Assembly: GCF_024198235.1 (NCBI RefSeq)
Contig: NZ_JAKCFB010000003.1
Location: 372,001 to 436,000, forward strand
From: Myxococcus dinghuensis
GTDB taxonomy: Bacteria > Myxococcota > Myxococcia > Myxococcales > Myxococcaceae
Length of the DNA: 64,000 nucleotides
Direction of reading: 5' to 3'
A program made the translations under genes and the position numbers. The number at the start of each line of letters is the position of its first letter. Within the stretch, counting starts at the first letter, position 1. The notes beneath the pieces are model-generated. The model was not told the DNA's origin. It made no database searches and saw only the letters and a program-made list of their open reading frames with translations. Of the stretch, positions 12,462 to 21,580 are shown piece after piece.

Positions 12462-12681
12462 CTCGCCTCCACACACACGGTGAGACCAGGGGAAGGATGG
12501 GCACGTACCCCGCCTGCCGGAGCCGCCCCCGGGTCGCACCCGCTCCGGGACGGCCCTCCCCCAGGCGAGCGTCTTCCTGAAAAACATTCCATCCAGTAAG
12601 AAACAGGGGACGTCGAGCCCCTGACCTACCCGGGCAACCGAGCGTTCACCGACACACGCCCAAGTCCACCCCGAGGACGCA

Positions 12682-14241
12682 ATGTTCGTTGCCTCTCTCC
12701 TGAGTGTCAGCCTGGCCCTGGTGGCCAGCGCCACGCCAGGCACCACGGCCTCCCCTCGCGCGGAGGCTCCCGCGCAGACGCTGTGGCTCGTTCAGCCGAT
12801 GTACCCAGGCCAGGACTCGCTGGTGAAGCGCACGGAGGAAGGCATCGCCGGGTTGTTGCCGGAGGACGTGAAGCCCCGGCAGCTCATCGGGTCGGCGGCG
12901 CTGGCGACCCACCTGAAGGGCCGCGCGGGGGACCTGTCGTGTCTGGCGGGGGGCGCGCGCTGTCGGGAGCCGCTGGAGGCCTACCTGACGTCGCTCGGGT
13001 TGGAGCGCGTGGTGCTCCTGCAGGTGGGCCAGGACGACGCGGGCTATCGCTTCCGGGCCAGCAGCGTGCGACCGGAGACGGGCGCGCGCGCCCAGGCGGA
13101 GACGAGCAACCCGTCGTTCGACAAGGCGCTGGCGGGCGCGCTGGTGAAGTTCCTGTCCCTCAACGCCACGGTGGAGGCCCACACGGAGCCCTCGGGCGCC
13201 ACGGTGTTCATCGACGGCGTGAAGGTGGGCGTGACGCCGTACTCCACGGAGGTGCTGCCGGGCGAGCACACCTTCCGCTTCGAGCTGGCGTCGCACCTGC
13301 CCCGCGAGGAGACGCGCGTCGTCGCCTCGCGCGAGCACGTCGCCCTGAAGCCGTCGCTGGAGAAGGTGCCCGCGCGGCTGGTGGTGAAGGCGCTCCCGGA
13401 GGGCACCGAAATCTACGTGGACGGAGAGCGCGTGGGCGCGGACGCGGTGGACCGGGGCGTGCAGCCCGGGACGCGCACGCTGCGGCTCGCGCTGGAGGGC
13501 TACGAGCCGCAGGAGGTCCAGGCGGAGATCGCCCCGGGCGCCACGTACACGCTCGAGCGCGCGCTCAAGCCCACCTCCATGCAGGCCTTCAAGCTGGCCA
13601 TGCGTCGGCGCCAGGAGGCGACCCTGGCGCGCCGCAGCTACCTGGAGGCCTCCTACGAGTTCACGACGCTGACGTCCGACACGCTGGAGACCCGGCCCAT
13701 GGGCTCCAACGGCGGCCTGGACGCGGTGCGCACCCAGAACGTGCGCTCGCCCGGCAAGCGGAAGATGCGCGGGCTGGGGCTCGAGTACGGCCACTACGGC
13801 CAGTACTTCGGCGTCATGTTCGTGGGCACCACCTGGTACTCCACGGCGGACGTGTGGACGGTGGGGGTCAACGTCCCGGCGGGCGTGCAGGGCCCCGGCG
13901 TGGACGGGCTGACGCAGTTCGACACCAAGGTGCAGATGTTGTCGCTGCGCGCGTTGCAGCCGCAGCTGCGCTACGTGCTGGGGCCCGTGTCGTTCGCCAT
14001 CCAGGCGGGCGTCGAGGTGCGCGGCGCGCTGATGGAGGAGGAGGACGACGGCTCCGGCCTCTCGCCGCGCTTCAAGGACGGGCTGTACGCCATCGACGTG
14101 CACGCGGGCGGACAGGCCACCGCGCGCGTCTTCATCTACGAGGGGCTGTACGCGTCGGTCGCGTACCAGCGGGGCTTCTCCCTGCTGTCGAAGATCGCCG
14201 GGACGAGCAACTTCCGGGGAGGGGTGGGCTATGCGTTCTGA
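12682..14241 (+). CDS. PEGA-domain outer-membrane-type protein
   Basis: A 519-residue protein with a short signal peptide (about 1-18). Residues 20-165 form an unrecognised periplasmic region. Two PEGA domains follow: EPSGATVFIDGVKVGVTP (about 170-235) and LPEGTEIYVDGERVG (about 240-300). The last ~190 residues are rich in alternating aromatic strands (YEFTTL, GLEYGHYGQYFGVMF, ASVAYQRGF) and end in Phe, as for outer-membrane beta-barrels. PEGA domains are beta modules of surface and sensory proteins. Its stop overlaps the start of the TPR gene by 11 bases, and a kinase gene follows, so an operon is likely. Confidence 0.78.
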   Translation: MFVASLLSVSLALVASATPGTTASPRAEAPAQTLWLVQPMYPGQDSLVKRTEEGIAGLLPEDVKPRQLIGSAALATHLKGRAGDLSCLAGGARCREPLEAYLTSLGLERVVLLQVGQDDAGYRFRASSVRPETGARAQAETSNPSFDKALAGALVKFLSLNATVEAHTEPSGATVFIDGVKVGVTPYSTEVLPGEHTFRFELASHLPREETRVVASREHVALKPSLEKVPARLVVKALPEGTEIYVDGERVGADAVDRGVQPGTRTLRLALEGYEPQEVQAEIAPGATYTLERALKPTSMQAFKLAMRRRQEATLARRSYLEASYEFTTLTSDTLETRPMGSNGGLDAVRTQNVRSPGKRKMRGLGLEYGHYGQYFGVMFVGTTWYSTADVWTVGVNVPAGVQGPGVDGLTQFDTKVQMLSLRALQPQLRYVLGPVSFAIQAGVEVRGALMEEEDDGSGLSPRFKDGLYAIDVHAGGQATARVFIYEGLYASVAYQRGFSLLSKIAGTSNFRGGVGYAF

Positions 14242-15226
14242 GACGCGCCGACTGCTGATGACGTGGGTGGTGCTGGTGTGTGGCGCGGCCTGGGCCCAGC
14301 CGCTGGTGGGCCCCTCGGTGGGCAACGCGGACGCGCTCGTGGCCGAGGGCACGAAGCTCTACAACAAGCGCAAGTACGCGGACGCGTCGCGGCTCCTGCT
14401 CCAGGCCACCCGGGCCAACCCCACCCTCCTGCCCGCCTACCTGGGGCTGGCGCGCGCGCGCATGGGCGCCAAGGAGACCGCGGGGGCATGCGCGGCGTAC
14501 AAGGCGTGGCTGCGCAGCGCGCCGGACGTCCAGGAGCGGCGCAAGGCCCAGGGCGAGCTGGAGCTGTGCGAGCGTCAACTGAAGGCCGCGCGCAAGAAGA
14601 AGAAGAACAAGGTGCCGCCGGACCTGACCGCGCGCCACGTCGAGCTGAAGGCCGGCTTCTTCGAGGCGCTGGAGGCCCGGAAGCTGCGGGGCGCGGACTC
14701 CGCGGGGGAGGCGCTGCGCACGCTCGTGGCGGAGGGCTACCTGGGCGCGGACCTGGGCGAGATGGGCCAGCGGCTGAGCGCGCAGTGCCGCGCGACGGCC
14801 GGCGAGCTGCACCAGCGGGCGCTGGCGGGCGAGGCCGTCCCGGTGACCCAGCTTCGCGAGGCGCGGGAGCTGTTGGACCTGGCGAAGGACACGGGCGAGC
14901 CCGTCGCCCAGGCGGACGCCCAGGCGCCCTTCCTCGACGGGATGGTGCTGCTCCAGACGGGTGACGCCAACCGGGCGCAGGAGCAGTTCGCCCGGGCGAC
15001 CACGGCGGCCCCCGAGCGCAGCGAGTACAAGGTCTGGCGGGCCACGGCGCTGCAGCGCGCCGGAGACCTCGGGGGCGCGCTGGCGATGATGGAGCAGGAG
15101 CTGCCCAACGACCCGCGCACGGACCTCCTGCGGGTCGCGGTGGCGCAGGGGACGTCCCCCGAGGCGGGCGCGAAGGAGCTCGAGCGGCTGCTCTTCCAGC
15201 GCTACCCCCCCACCGCGTCGCGCTGA
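14231..15226 (+). CDS. Exported TPR-repeat protein
   Basis: A 331-residue protein with a cleavable signal peptide ending AAWAQ near residue 24. Clear TPR units are visible: ALVAEGTKLYNKRKYADASRLL, YLGLARARMGAKETAGACAAY, and GMVLLQTGDANRAQEQFARA to ALQRAGDLGGALAMMEQ. A basic stretch (KAARKKKKNK) sits near residue 118. It probably acts as a protein-protein scaffold in the periplasm. It overlaps the PEGA gene and lies 33 bases before the Ser/Thr kinase gene, suggesting joint expression; partners are inferred only from that. Confidence 0.78.
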   Translation: MRSETRRLLMTWVVLVCGAAWAQPLVGPSVGNADALVAEGTKLYNKRKYADASRLLLQATRANPTLLPAYLGLARARMGAKETAGACAAYKAWLRSAPDVQERRKAQGELELCERQLKAARKKKKNKVPPDLTARHVELKAGFFEALEARKLRGADSAGEALRTLVAEGYLGADLGEMGQRLSAQCRATAGELHQRALAGEAVPVTQLREARELLDLAKDTGEPVAQADAQAPFLDGMVLLQTGDANRAQEQFARATTAAPERSEYKVWRATALQRAGDLGGALAMMEQELPNDPRTDLLRVAVAQGTSPEAGAKELERLLFQRYPPTASR

Positions 15227-15259
15227 CGCGGGCCGACCTCTTTGCCTGGAAGGACCTGG

Positions 15260-17140
15260 ATGGCGCTCTTCATCTGCCAGCGATGCGAGACGCAGCACGA
15301 AGCGTTGAACGGGGTGTGCCCGTCCTGTGGGGGCACGGAGCTCCTGAAGGTCGCGGAGCCCGCCGTGGACCGCATGCTCGGGAAGGTCGTCGCGGGCCGC
15401 TACCGCGTGCTGAAGCGGCTGGGCCAGGGCGGCATGGGCTCCGTGTACCTCGCGGAGCAGGTGGGCATCGGCCAGCAGGTGGCGATGAAGTTCCTCAACA
15501 GCGGCCTGTCCATGGACCCGGACGTGGCCCGCCGCTTCCTCAACGAGGCGAAGAGCTACGCGCGCGTCGCGCACCCCAACGCGGTGACGCTGCACGACTT
15601 CGGGCAGGACGACGAGGGCAGCCTCTACCTCTCCATGGAGTACGTGGAGGGCGATGACCTCAAGCACCTGCTGGCGTCCGTGGGCCGGCTGAACGTGCAC
15701 GAGGCCGGGGACATCATCCTCCAGGTGGCGGACGTGCTGGCCTTCGCCCACGCGCGCGGGGTGGTCCACCGGGACCTGAAGCCGGAGAACGTCATGGTCC
15801 GGCAGGGCCTGCGCGGCTGGCACGCGAAGGTGCTCGACTTCGGCATCGCCCGCATCATCGACGGCGCCACGCGGCTGACGGCGCAGGGCGCGGTGGCGGG
15901 CACGCCCCGGTACATGTCGCCCGAGCAGGCCATGGGCCTGGACGTGGATGCCCGCGCGGACGTGTACGCGGTGGGCGTCGTGCTCTTCGAGCTGCTCACC
16001 GGCGTGCAGCCCTTCGACGGCGCGAGCGTCGCCGAAATCATGCAGAAGCAGGTCCACCAGCCCATTCCCCGCCTGGTGGACGTGGTGCCGGAGCTGGACC
16101 TGCCCGCCATCGACGCCGTCATCCAGAAGGCCACCGCGAAGAAGCGCGTGGAGCGCTACACCACGATGGAGGCCTTCGCCGTCGACCTGAGCAACGCCCT
16201 CCCCACCATGACGGGACGGCCGCCCATCAGCGGCGTCAGCCCCGCCGTGCGCGCGGGCACCGCCGAACAGTCGCGCCCCGGAACGATGCTGTACGGCGAC
16301 GGCACCGAGGACACGATGCTCCGCGGCGCGGCGACGCCCGCTCCGTCCACCGTGGACCCGGGGAAATACGACACGGGCCGGGTCGCGCCCCTTCCGCTGA
16401 CGCAGCCCTCGCCGGGCGCGCCGGACACCGGGCTCCGCGTGGGGCCGGGCGGCTTCAACAAGACGGCGCATGCCATGTCCCCCTACGCGGCGCCCCCCTC
16501 CTCGCGTGGCGGGTGGATGCTGGGACTGGGCATCGCGGGCGCGCTGCTGCTGGGCGGTATCGCGGTCGTCGTGATGCGAAGCACGGGCCCGACGCAGGAG
16601 CCCCCTCGCCTCACATCCCTGCTGGGAACGGGCGCCCAACCGGCCCCGCCACCCGACCGTGGACCTCCACCGCCGGGGCATGGGCACCCTCCGCCGCCCC
16701 TGGACGACCGCCCGCCAGTCCCCCACCCCATGGGCGCGCCCAGGCCCCCTCCCCCCGTGCAGCCCGTGGACCCGAGGCCTTCCGACGTGGCCGAGGCCGC
16801 CGACCCGGCCATGGACCGCCGCCTGGAGAAGGCCCAGGACCGCCTCATCGAGATCAGCGACGACTTCAACGACGGCGAGCTGGCGAAGGCCTCGGAGAAG
16901 CTCGCGCTGGCGCGCAGCCTGGGCCTGGATGCCGTCGAGCCGAAGCTCGCGGAGCTGGGCACGAAGATCGAGGACGCGTCGAAGCGGCTGGCGCGGGCCC
17001 GCGCGCAGGAGAACGACGGGAATTGCGAGCAGGCCATCGGCGTCTACAAGGCGCTGAGGAAGGACTACCCTCAGCTCGCGGATGCCCAGCGTGGCCTCCA
17101 GCGATGCAAGCGGATGCTGCCGCCCGACGTGTCCGACTGA
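15260..17140 (+). CDS. Membrane Ser/Thr protein kinase with zinc-ribbon N terminus
   Basis: A 626-residue protein; ATG 15260 follows GGAAGGACC. Residues 6-23 form a zinc ribbon (Cys6, Cys9, Cys20, Cys23). The Hanks kinase domain spans about 45-315: glycine loop GQGGMGSVY (55-63), Lys77, catalytic HRDLKPEN with Asp172, DFG 193-195, and activation segment GTPRYMSPEQ. A Pro/Thr-rich juxtamembrane region, one transmembrane helix (about 418-440), a Pro-rich stretch and a helical C-terminal region follow (DPAMDRRLEKAQDRLI, then a TPR-like CEQAIGVYKAL). All catalytic residues are present. The last 190 residues should be periplasmic and could sense an envelope signal with the two upstream proteins. 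Confidence 0.9.
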   Translation: MALFICQRCETQHEALNGVCPSCGGTELLKVAEPAVDRMLGKVVAGRYRVLKRLGQGGMGSVYLAEQVGIGQQVAMKFLNSGLSMDPDVARRFLNEAKSYARVAHPNAVTLHDFGQDDEGSLYLSMEYVEGDDLKHLLASVGRLNVHEAGDIILQVADVLAFAHARGVVHRDLKPENVMVRQGLRGWHAKVLDFGIARIIDGATRLTAQGAVAGTPRYMSPEQAMGLDVDARADVYAVGVVLFELLTGVQPFDGASVAEIMQKQVHQPIPRLVDVVPELDLPAIDAVIQKATAKKRVERYTTMEAFAVDLSNALPTMTGRPPISGVSPAVRAGTAEQSRPGTMLYGDGTEDTMLRGAATPAPSTVDPGKYDTGRVAPLPLTQPSPGAPDTGLRVGPGGFNKTAHAMSPYAAPPSSRGGWMLGLGIAGALLLGGIAVVVMRSTGPTQEPPRLTSLLGTGAQPAPPPDRGPPPPGHGHPPPPLDDRPPVPHPMGAPRPPPPVQPVDPRPSDVAEAADPAMDRRLEKAQDRLIEISDDFNDGELAKASEKLALARSLGLDAVEPKLAELGTKIEDASKRLARARAQENDGNCEQAIGVYKALRKDYPQLADAQRGLQRCKRMLPPDVSD

Positions 17141-17180
17141 AGGACGCGGCCCCCAGGCGGCCTCCCTTCCGGAGACGAGG

Positions 17181-17996
17181 ATGAACGAGGTCGGCGGACA
17201 CGAGGTGGTGGCGCAGCTCCGGGCGCTCGGAGTCCGCGAGGGCGGCGTGCTCCTGGTCCACACCGCGTTCAGGGCCGTGCGCCCCGTCGAGGGAGGACCG
17301 CTCGGGTTGATTCGAGCCCTCCGCGCGGCGCTGGGCGACATGGGCACCCTGGTGATGCCCACGATGACGGACGGTGAGAGCGTGTTCGACCCGCGCACGA
17401 CGCCCACCTCGGACATGGGAATCACCGCGGAGCTCTTCTGGCGACAGCCGGGCGTCGTGCGCAGCACGCACCCGGGAGGCTCGTTCGCCGCCGAGGGGCC
17501 TCACGCCGAGGCCATCTGCCGCCCCCAACCCCTCTCCCCTCCGCACGGCCCCGACAGCCCCGTGGGCCACGTGCATGACCTCGGGGGCCAGGTGCTCCTG
17601 CTCGGAGTGAGCCACGGCGAGGACACGACGCTCCACCTCGCGGAGGCCCTGGCCGGCGTGCCGTACTCGGTCTCCCATCCATGTGTCGTCGAGGTCGACG
17701 GCGTCGCTTGCTCGGTGCCCATCGCCGAGACCGACCACTGCTGCCAGGGCTTCCGTCTGGCGGATGACTGGCTCCGCGCGCGAGGCCTCCAGCGGGAGGG
17801 TAAGGTGGGCCACGCGGACGCGCGCCTGTGCGACGCGCGGGACCTCGTGGCCGTCGCCGTGGAGCAGCTCTCCCGCGAGCCCCTCGCCTTCCTCTGCGCG
17901 CCCGCGACCGGCTGCGAGGAGTGCGACGCCGCGCACGCCAGCATCCCCGCCCACGCGCGCCTCACGTCCCTTCGAGGTCCCGCTTCAGCCGGGTGA
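17181..17996 (+). CDS. AAC(3)-family aminoglycoside N-acetyltransferase-like protein
   Basis: A 271-residue protein; ATG 17181 follows GGAGACGAGG. The antibiotic N-acetyltransferase fold is indicated by LLVHTAFRAVRPVEGG (about 27-42), LGDMGTLVMPTMT, GITAELFWRQPGVVRSTHPGGSFAAEG, VLLLGVSHGEDTTLHLAE and ETDHCCQGF. The family transfers acetyl from acetyl-CoA to the 3-amino group of 2-deoxystreptamine aminoglycosides, but many chromosomal members act on other amines. Resistance activity is not established by sequence. Its last 35 bases overlap the 3' end of the convergent ArsR gene. Confidence 0.82.
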   Translation: MNEVGGHEVVAQLRALGVREGGVLLVHTAFRAVRPVEGGPLGLIRALRAALGDMGTLVMPTMTDGESVFDPRTTPTSDMGITAELFWRQPGVVRSTHPGGSFAAEGPHAEAICRPQPLSPPHGPDSPVGHVHDLGGQVLLLGVSHGEDTTLHLAEALAGVPYSVSHPCVVEVDGVACSVPIAETDHCCQGFRLADDWLRARGLQREGKVGHADARLCDARDLVAVAVEQLSREPLAFLCAPATGCEECDAAHASIPAHARLTSLRGPASAG

Positions 17997-18291
17997 GGAC
18001 CCCCACCGCCTCCACCGAATACGGCGAGAGCCACCGGTCCCGAATCTCCTGGATGGGCGCGGCGTTGAGATAGTTCCACCGCGTGCGCCCCTCGCGCACG
18101 GCGATGACGAGCTCCGCCTTCTGGAGCACGCCGATGTGCTGCATCACCGTGCAACGGTCCAGTGACGCCGCGAAGTGCTCGCACAGCGCCCCCGTCGTCC
18201 GGGGCGCGTCGCGGAGCAGGTCGAGGATCTCCCGCCGCCGCGAATCCGCCAGCGCCTTGAAGATCAAGTCGTCCCGAGCGACCTTCGACAT
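17962..18291 (-). CDS. ArsR-family regulator
   Basis: A 109-residue winged-helix protein: FKALADSRRREILDLLRD (about 11-28), TTGALCEHFAASLDRCTVMQHIGVLQKAELV (33-63) and REGRTRWNYLN for the wing. The type is the ArsR group paired with SRPBCC proteins, not the metal-sensing group: no CxC metal site. It is divergent from such an SRPBCC gene, and an inverted repeat covering its own start codon (18290-18309) suggests autorepression. Because the start lies at the repeat edge, the real start may be a few codons downstream, e.g. the TTG at residue 9. Confidence 0.88.
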   Translation of the reverse strand: MSKVARDDLIFKALADSRRREILDLLRDAPRTTGALCEHFAASLDRCTVMQHIGVLQKAELVIAVREGRTRWNYLNAAPIQEIRDRWLSPYSVEAVGVLTRLKRDLEGT

Positions 18292-18309
18292 GTTATAAAA
18301 CTACAACAT
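18290..18309. promoter_or_regulatory. Probable ArsR operator
   Basis: ATGTTATA, four bases, TACAACAT: two eight-base arms matching at seven positions. It lies between the divergent ArsR and SRPBCC genes in a short A+T-rich patch and includes the ArsR start codon, so binding there could control both genes. Confidence 0.65.
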
Positions 18310-18340
18310 ATCGACGCAGGACCCAAGCCCGGAGGCCCCC

Positions 18341-18781
18341 ATGGAGTTGAAGTTCCAGGTGCAGTTGAAGGTCCAGAAGCCGGTGTCCGAGGTCTTCGAC
18401 GCCGTGGTGAATCCCAGGAAGCTCAGCGGCTACTTCGTCCAGGCGGCCAGCGCGCCGCTCATCGAGGGGACGACGGTGAAGTGGCGCTTCGCGGAGGTCC
18501 CTGGCGAGCACGACGTCGTCGTCCGGGAGGTGCGCCAGGACGAGCGCATCGTCTTCGAGTGGGAGGCCGCGGGCGGGGGCTACGACACGCGCGTGGAGAT
18601 GAAGTTCAAGGTCATCGACGCGAAGAACACGCTGGTGCAGGTGAGCGAGTCCGGTTGGCGGGAAGACCCTGTCGGGCAGGCGGCGTCCTACGACAACTGC
18701 GGGGGCTGGATGCACATGATGCTGTGCCTCAAGGCGTACCTCGAGCACGGCATCAACCTGCGAGCGGGAGGAGCCTTCTGA
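18341..18781 (+). CDS. SRPBCC (AHSA1/START-like) protein
   Basis: A 146-residue protein of the activator-of-Hsp90 / SRPBCC fold: KVQKPVSEVFDAVVNPRKLSGYF near the start, the central KWRFAEVPGEHDVVVREV and RIVFEWEA strands, and a long C-terminal helix containing GGWMHMMLCLKAYLEHG. Such proteins hold hydrophobic ligands and are often encoded beside an ArsR repressor, as here. The ligand is unknown. The operator at 18290-18309 lies 31 bases upstream of the start. Confidence 0.88.
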   Translation: MELKFQVQLKVQKPVSEVFDAVVNPRKLSGYFVQAASAPLIEGTTVKWRFAEVPGEHDVVVREVRQDERIVFEWEAAGGGYDTRVEMKFKVIDAKNTLVQVSESGWREDPVGQAASYDNCGGWMHMMLCLKAYLEHGINLRAGGAF

Positions 18782-18856
18782 GCGGCCGCTCGGGCGCCCT
18801 CCCCGCGTCGCGGTTCGTCCTGGGGTCCCGTCCCCGGACGTGACAAGGTGCGCGCG

Positions 18857-19726
18857 ATGTCGTCGCAAGACCCGAAGCGACCCAGCCCGATCGCCGTCGC
18901 CATCCCCCTGCTGCTCGCCGCGATGGGCTCCATCCAGGTGGGGGCCTCCATCGCGAAGGGGCTGTTTCCCATGGTGGGCGCCCAGGGGACGACGGCGCTG
19001 CGGCTCGTCTTCTCCTCGCTCATCCTGCTCGCCTTCTGGCGCCCGTGGCGGCACCGCCTCACGCGCCAGGAGCTGCGCGCCATCGTCGTGTATGGCGCGT
19101 CGCTCGGGGTGATGAACCTGACGTTCTACCTGGCGCTGGCCCGCATCCCGCTGGGCATCGCCGTCGCCATCGAGTTCACCGGGCCGCTCGCGGTGGCCAT
19201 CCTCTCCAGCCGCCGCCCCATCGACTTCGTGTGGGCCCTGCTCGCCATCGCCGGCGTGCTGCTCATCCTCCCACTCTCCGGCGCGTCGGGGACCCTCGAC
19301 TGGGTGGGCGTGGCCTGGGCGCTCGTCGCGGGGACGTGCTGGGCGCTCTACATCCTCTTCGGACAGAAGGCCGGCGCCTCCGTCCACGGCGGCACCGCGG
19401 CCTCGCTGGGCATGCTCGTCGCGGCCCTGGTCGCCGTGCCGGTGGGGGTCGCCAGCGCGGGCACCGCGCTGCTCAATCCGTCGTTGATGCTCCCCGCGCT
19501 GGGCATCGCCATCCTCTCGAGCGCCCTGCCCTACTCACTGGAGATGTTCGCCCTCAAGAAGCTGCCCACGCGCACCTTCGGCATCCTGATGAGCCTGGAA
19601 CCGGCGCTCGGGGCGCTCGCGGGCCGGGTGTTCCTCGCGGAGCAGCTCTCCGTCACCCAATGGGTGGCCGTCGGCCTCATCATCTCGGCGTCCGTCGGTA
19701 GCGCGGCCTCGGCGCGCCAGCGCTAG
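18857..19726 (+). CDS. EamA-family transporter, RhtA-like
   Basis: A 289-residue protein with ten predicted membrane helices in two EamA halves. AIPLLLAAMGSIQVGASIAKGLF begins helix 1; SLGVMNLTFYLALARIPLGIAVAIEFTGPL and the later FALKKLPTRTFGILMSLEPALGALAG are typical of the threonine/homoserine exporter RhtA group, where the paired IPLG-x-AVA and MSLEPA motifs recur. It likely exports amino acids or related metabolites across the inner membrane. I took ATG 18857; a GTG three codons earlier overlaps the AAGG ribosome site. Confidence 0.85.
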   Translation: MSSQDPKRPSPIAVAIPLLLAAMGSIQVGASIAKGLFPMVGAQGTTALRLVFSSLILLAFWRPWRHRLTRQELRAIVVYGASLGVMNLTFYLALARIPLGIAVAIEFTGPLAVAILSSRRPIDFVWALLAIAGVLLILPLSGASGTLDWVGVAWALVAGTCWALYILFGQKAGASVHGGTAASLGMLVAALVAVPVGVASAGTALLNPSLMLPALGIAILSSALPYSLEMFALKKLPTRTFGILMSLEPALGALAGRVFLAEQLSVTQWVAVGLIISASVGSAASARQR

Positions 19727-19748
19727 ATTCCCCCCAAAGGGAGCGCTC

Positions 19749-20129
19749 ATGCACAAGGGGTCTTGTCTCTGCGGGGCCGTCCGGTTCGAAGTCACCCAGG
19801 CGCTGAAGCCGCCGGACGCCTGCCATTGCACGCTGTGCCGCAAGTCGTCCGGCCACTATTGGGTTTCCACCGACCTTCCCCGCTCGGCGGTGACGATCCA
19901 CGGTGAGGACAAGGTCACCTGGTATCACTCGTCCGAGAAGGTCCGGCGGGGCTTCTGCTCCGTCTGCGGCGCCAGCCTCTTCTGGGACCCGGTGCACCGG
20001 GACTTCATCGCCATCGCGATGGGCGCGTTCGACACGCCCACGGGCACCCACGTGGAGAAGCACATCTTCGTGGCGGACAAGGGCGACTACTACGAGCTCG
20101 TCGACGGACTGCCGCAGAACCCGCGGTAG
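19749..20129 (+). CDS. GFA-family zinc protein
   Basis: A 126-residue protein. The GFA/CENP-V-like zinc fold is marked by CLCG (Cys6, Cys8), CHCTLC (Cys25, Cys27, Cys30) and FCSVCG (Cys70, Cys73), which build the structural and catalytic zinc sites. The founding member was reported to add glutathione to formaldehyde; most homologues have unknown substrates. It begins 22 bases after the exporter gene and could share its transcript. It converges with rfbC with only 12 bases between. Confidence 0.88.
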   Translation: MHKGSCLCGAVRFEVTQALKPPDACHCTLCRKSSGHYWVSTDLPRSAVTIHGEDKVTWYHSSEKVRRGFCSVCGASLFWDPVHRDFIAIAMGAFDTPTGTHVEKHIFVADKGDYYELVDGLPQNPR

Positions 20130-20141
20130 GCCGACGCCGGC

Positions 20142-20687
20142 TCAGTAGGACGGGAGCACCGTCGCGTCCCTCAGTCGGGGGGCGCGCGCGTCCTTGGGGG
20201 AGATGAGCGGCTCGCTCACCGGCCACGGAATCGCCAGGTCCGGGTCGTCCCACACGACGGCGCGCTCCATCTCCGGCGCGTAGAGCGTGGTGCACTTGTA
20301 ATGGAAGTCCGCCGACTCGCTCACGACGCAGAAGCCGTGCGCGAAGCCGGGTGGAATCCAGAGCTGCCGCCGGTTGTCCGAGGACAGCTCCACCGCCGCC
20401 CAGCGACCGAACGTGGGCGAGCCCCGGCGGACGTCCACCGCGACGTCGTACACCGCGCCCGCGAGCACCTGGACGAGCTTCCCCTGTCCCTGAGGCTCCT
20501 GGAAGTGCAGCCCGCGCACGGTGCCCTTCGTGGAGCGGGAGTAGTTGTCCTGCACGAAGGGCCCGGCGATGCCGGCGTCCGCGTACCGCTTCGCGTGGAA
20601 CAGCTCCATGAAGAAACCCCGGTCGTCCCCGAACACCTTGGGTTCGATGAGCAGCAGCTCCGGAATCTCCAGCGGAATGACCTTCAT
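20142..20687 (-). CDS. rfbC: dTDP-4-dehydrorhamnose 3,5-epimerase
   Basis: A 181-residue cupin of the usual RmlC length. It epimerises dTDP-4-keto-6-deoxyglucose at C3 and C5. Motifs: [28 protein letters not shown] with the catalytic His, [17 protein letters not shown], and [13 protein letters not shown]; a Tyr in [11 protein letters not shown] serves as general acid in the family. Its start overlaps the rfbA stop (ATGA). It is the last gene of the rfbB-D-A-C operon. Confidence 0.95.
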   Translation of the reverse strand: MKVIPLEIPELLLIEPKVFGDDRGFFMELFHAKRYADAGIAGPFVQDNYSRSTKGTVRGLHFQEPQGQGKLVQVLAGAVYDVAVDVRRGSPTFGRWAAVELSSDNRRQLWIPPGFAHGFCVVSESADFHYKCTTLYAPEMERAVVWDDPDLAIPWPVSEPLISPKDARAPRLRDATVLPSY

Positions 20688-21565
20688 GACACCGCGCCCC
20701 GATTCTCCGCCAGGGCCAGCAGGTACTGGCCGTACTCGTTCTTGCGCATGGGCTCCGCCAGCGCCCGCAACTGGGCCGCGTCGATGTAGCCCATCCGGAA
20801 GGCGATCTCCTCCGGGCACGACACCTTGAGCCCCTGCCGCCGCTCGATGATCTCGATGAAGTTGGACGCCTCCATCAGCGACTCGTGCGTGCCCGTGTCC
20901 AGCCACGCGTAGCCGCGACCCATCAGCTCCACGTCGAGCTGGCCGCGCCGCAGGTACTCCGCGTTGACGTCCGTGATCTCCAACTCGCCGCGCTTGCTGG
21001 GCTTGAGCCCCGCCGCGATGTCGAGCACCTGGTTGTCGTAGAAGTACAACCCGGTGACGGCGTAGTTCGACTTCGGCGCGACGGGCTTCTCCTCGATGCT
21101 CAGCGCGCGGTTGCCCGGCCCCAGCTCCACCACGCCGTACCGCTCCGGGTCCTTGACGTAGTAGCCGAACACGGTGGCGCCCGAGGTGCGCCGGGCCGCC
21201 TCGCGCACCAGCGCGCTCAGGCCGTGGCCGTAGAAGATGTTGTCGCCCAGGATGAGCGACACCGTGTCCGAGCCCACGAAGTCCCGACCGATGACGAACG
21301 CCTGCGCGAGCCCCTCCGGCCGGGGCTGCTCCGCGTACTGGAAGCGCATGCCCCACTGCGCGCCGTCCCCCAGCAGCTCGCGGAAGCGAGGCAGGTCCTG
21401 GGGCGTGGAGATGACGAGCACGTCGCGGATGTCCGCCAGCATCAACGTGCTGAGCGGGTAGTAGATCATCGGCTTGTCGTGCACGGGGAGCAGTTGCTTG
21501 CTGACCACGCGCGTCAGCGGGTACAGCCGCGTGCCCGAACCGCCAGCGAGGATGATGCCCTTCAT
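20684..21565 (-). CDS. rfbA: Glucose-1-phosphate thymidylyltransferase
   Basis: A 293-residue protein; the ATG at 21565 follows AGAGGTGA, better than a GTG two codons upstream. It makes dTDP-glucose from dTTP and glucose-1-phosphate. The nucleotidyltransferase signature [13 protein letters not shown] opens the protein, with [45 protein letters not shown] and the TGLYFYD strand following. Length and order are those of RmlA. It is coupled to rfbC and lies 15 bases after rfbD. Confidence 0.95.
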   Translation of the reverse strand: MKGIILAGGSGTRLYPLTRVVSKQLLPVHDKPMIYYPLSTLMLADIRDVLVISTPQDLPRFRELLGDGAQWGMRFQYAEQPRPEGLAQAFVIGRDFVGSDTVSLILGDNIFYGHGLSALVREAARRTSGATVFGYYVKDPERYGVVELGPGNRALSIEEKPVAPKSNYAVTGLYFYDNQVLDIAAGLKPSKRGELEITDVNAEYLRRGQLDVELMGRGYAWLDTGTHESLMEASNFIEIIERRQGLKVSCPEEIAFRMGYIDAAQLRALAEPMRKNEYGQYLLALAENRGAVS

Positions 21566-21580
21566 TGTCACCTCTGCGAG

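Noticed and set aside
17181-17996. Calling the AAC(3)-like gene an antibiotic-resistance determinant
   Set aside because: Family membership is clear but chromosomal members often act on other amines; substrate cannot be told from sequence.
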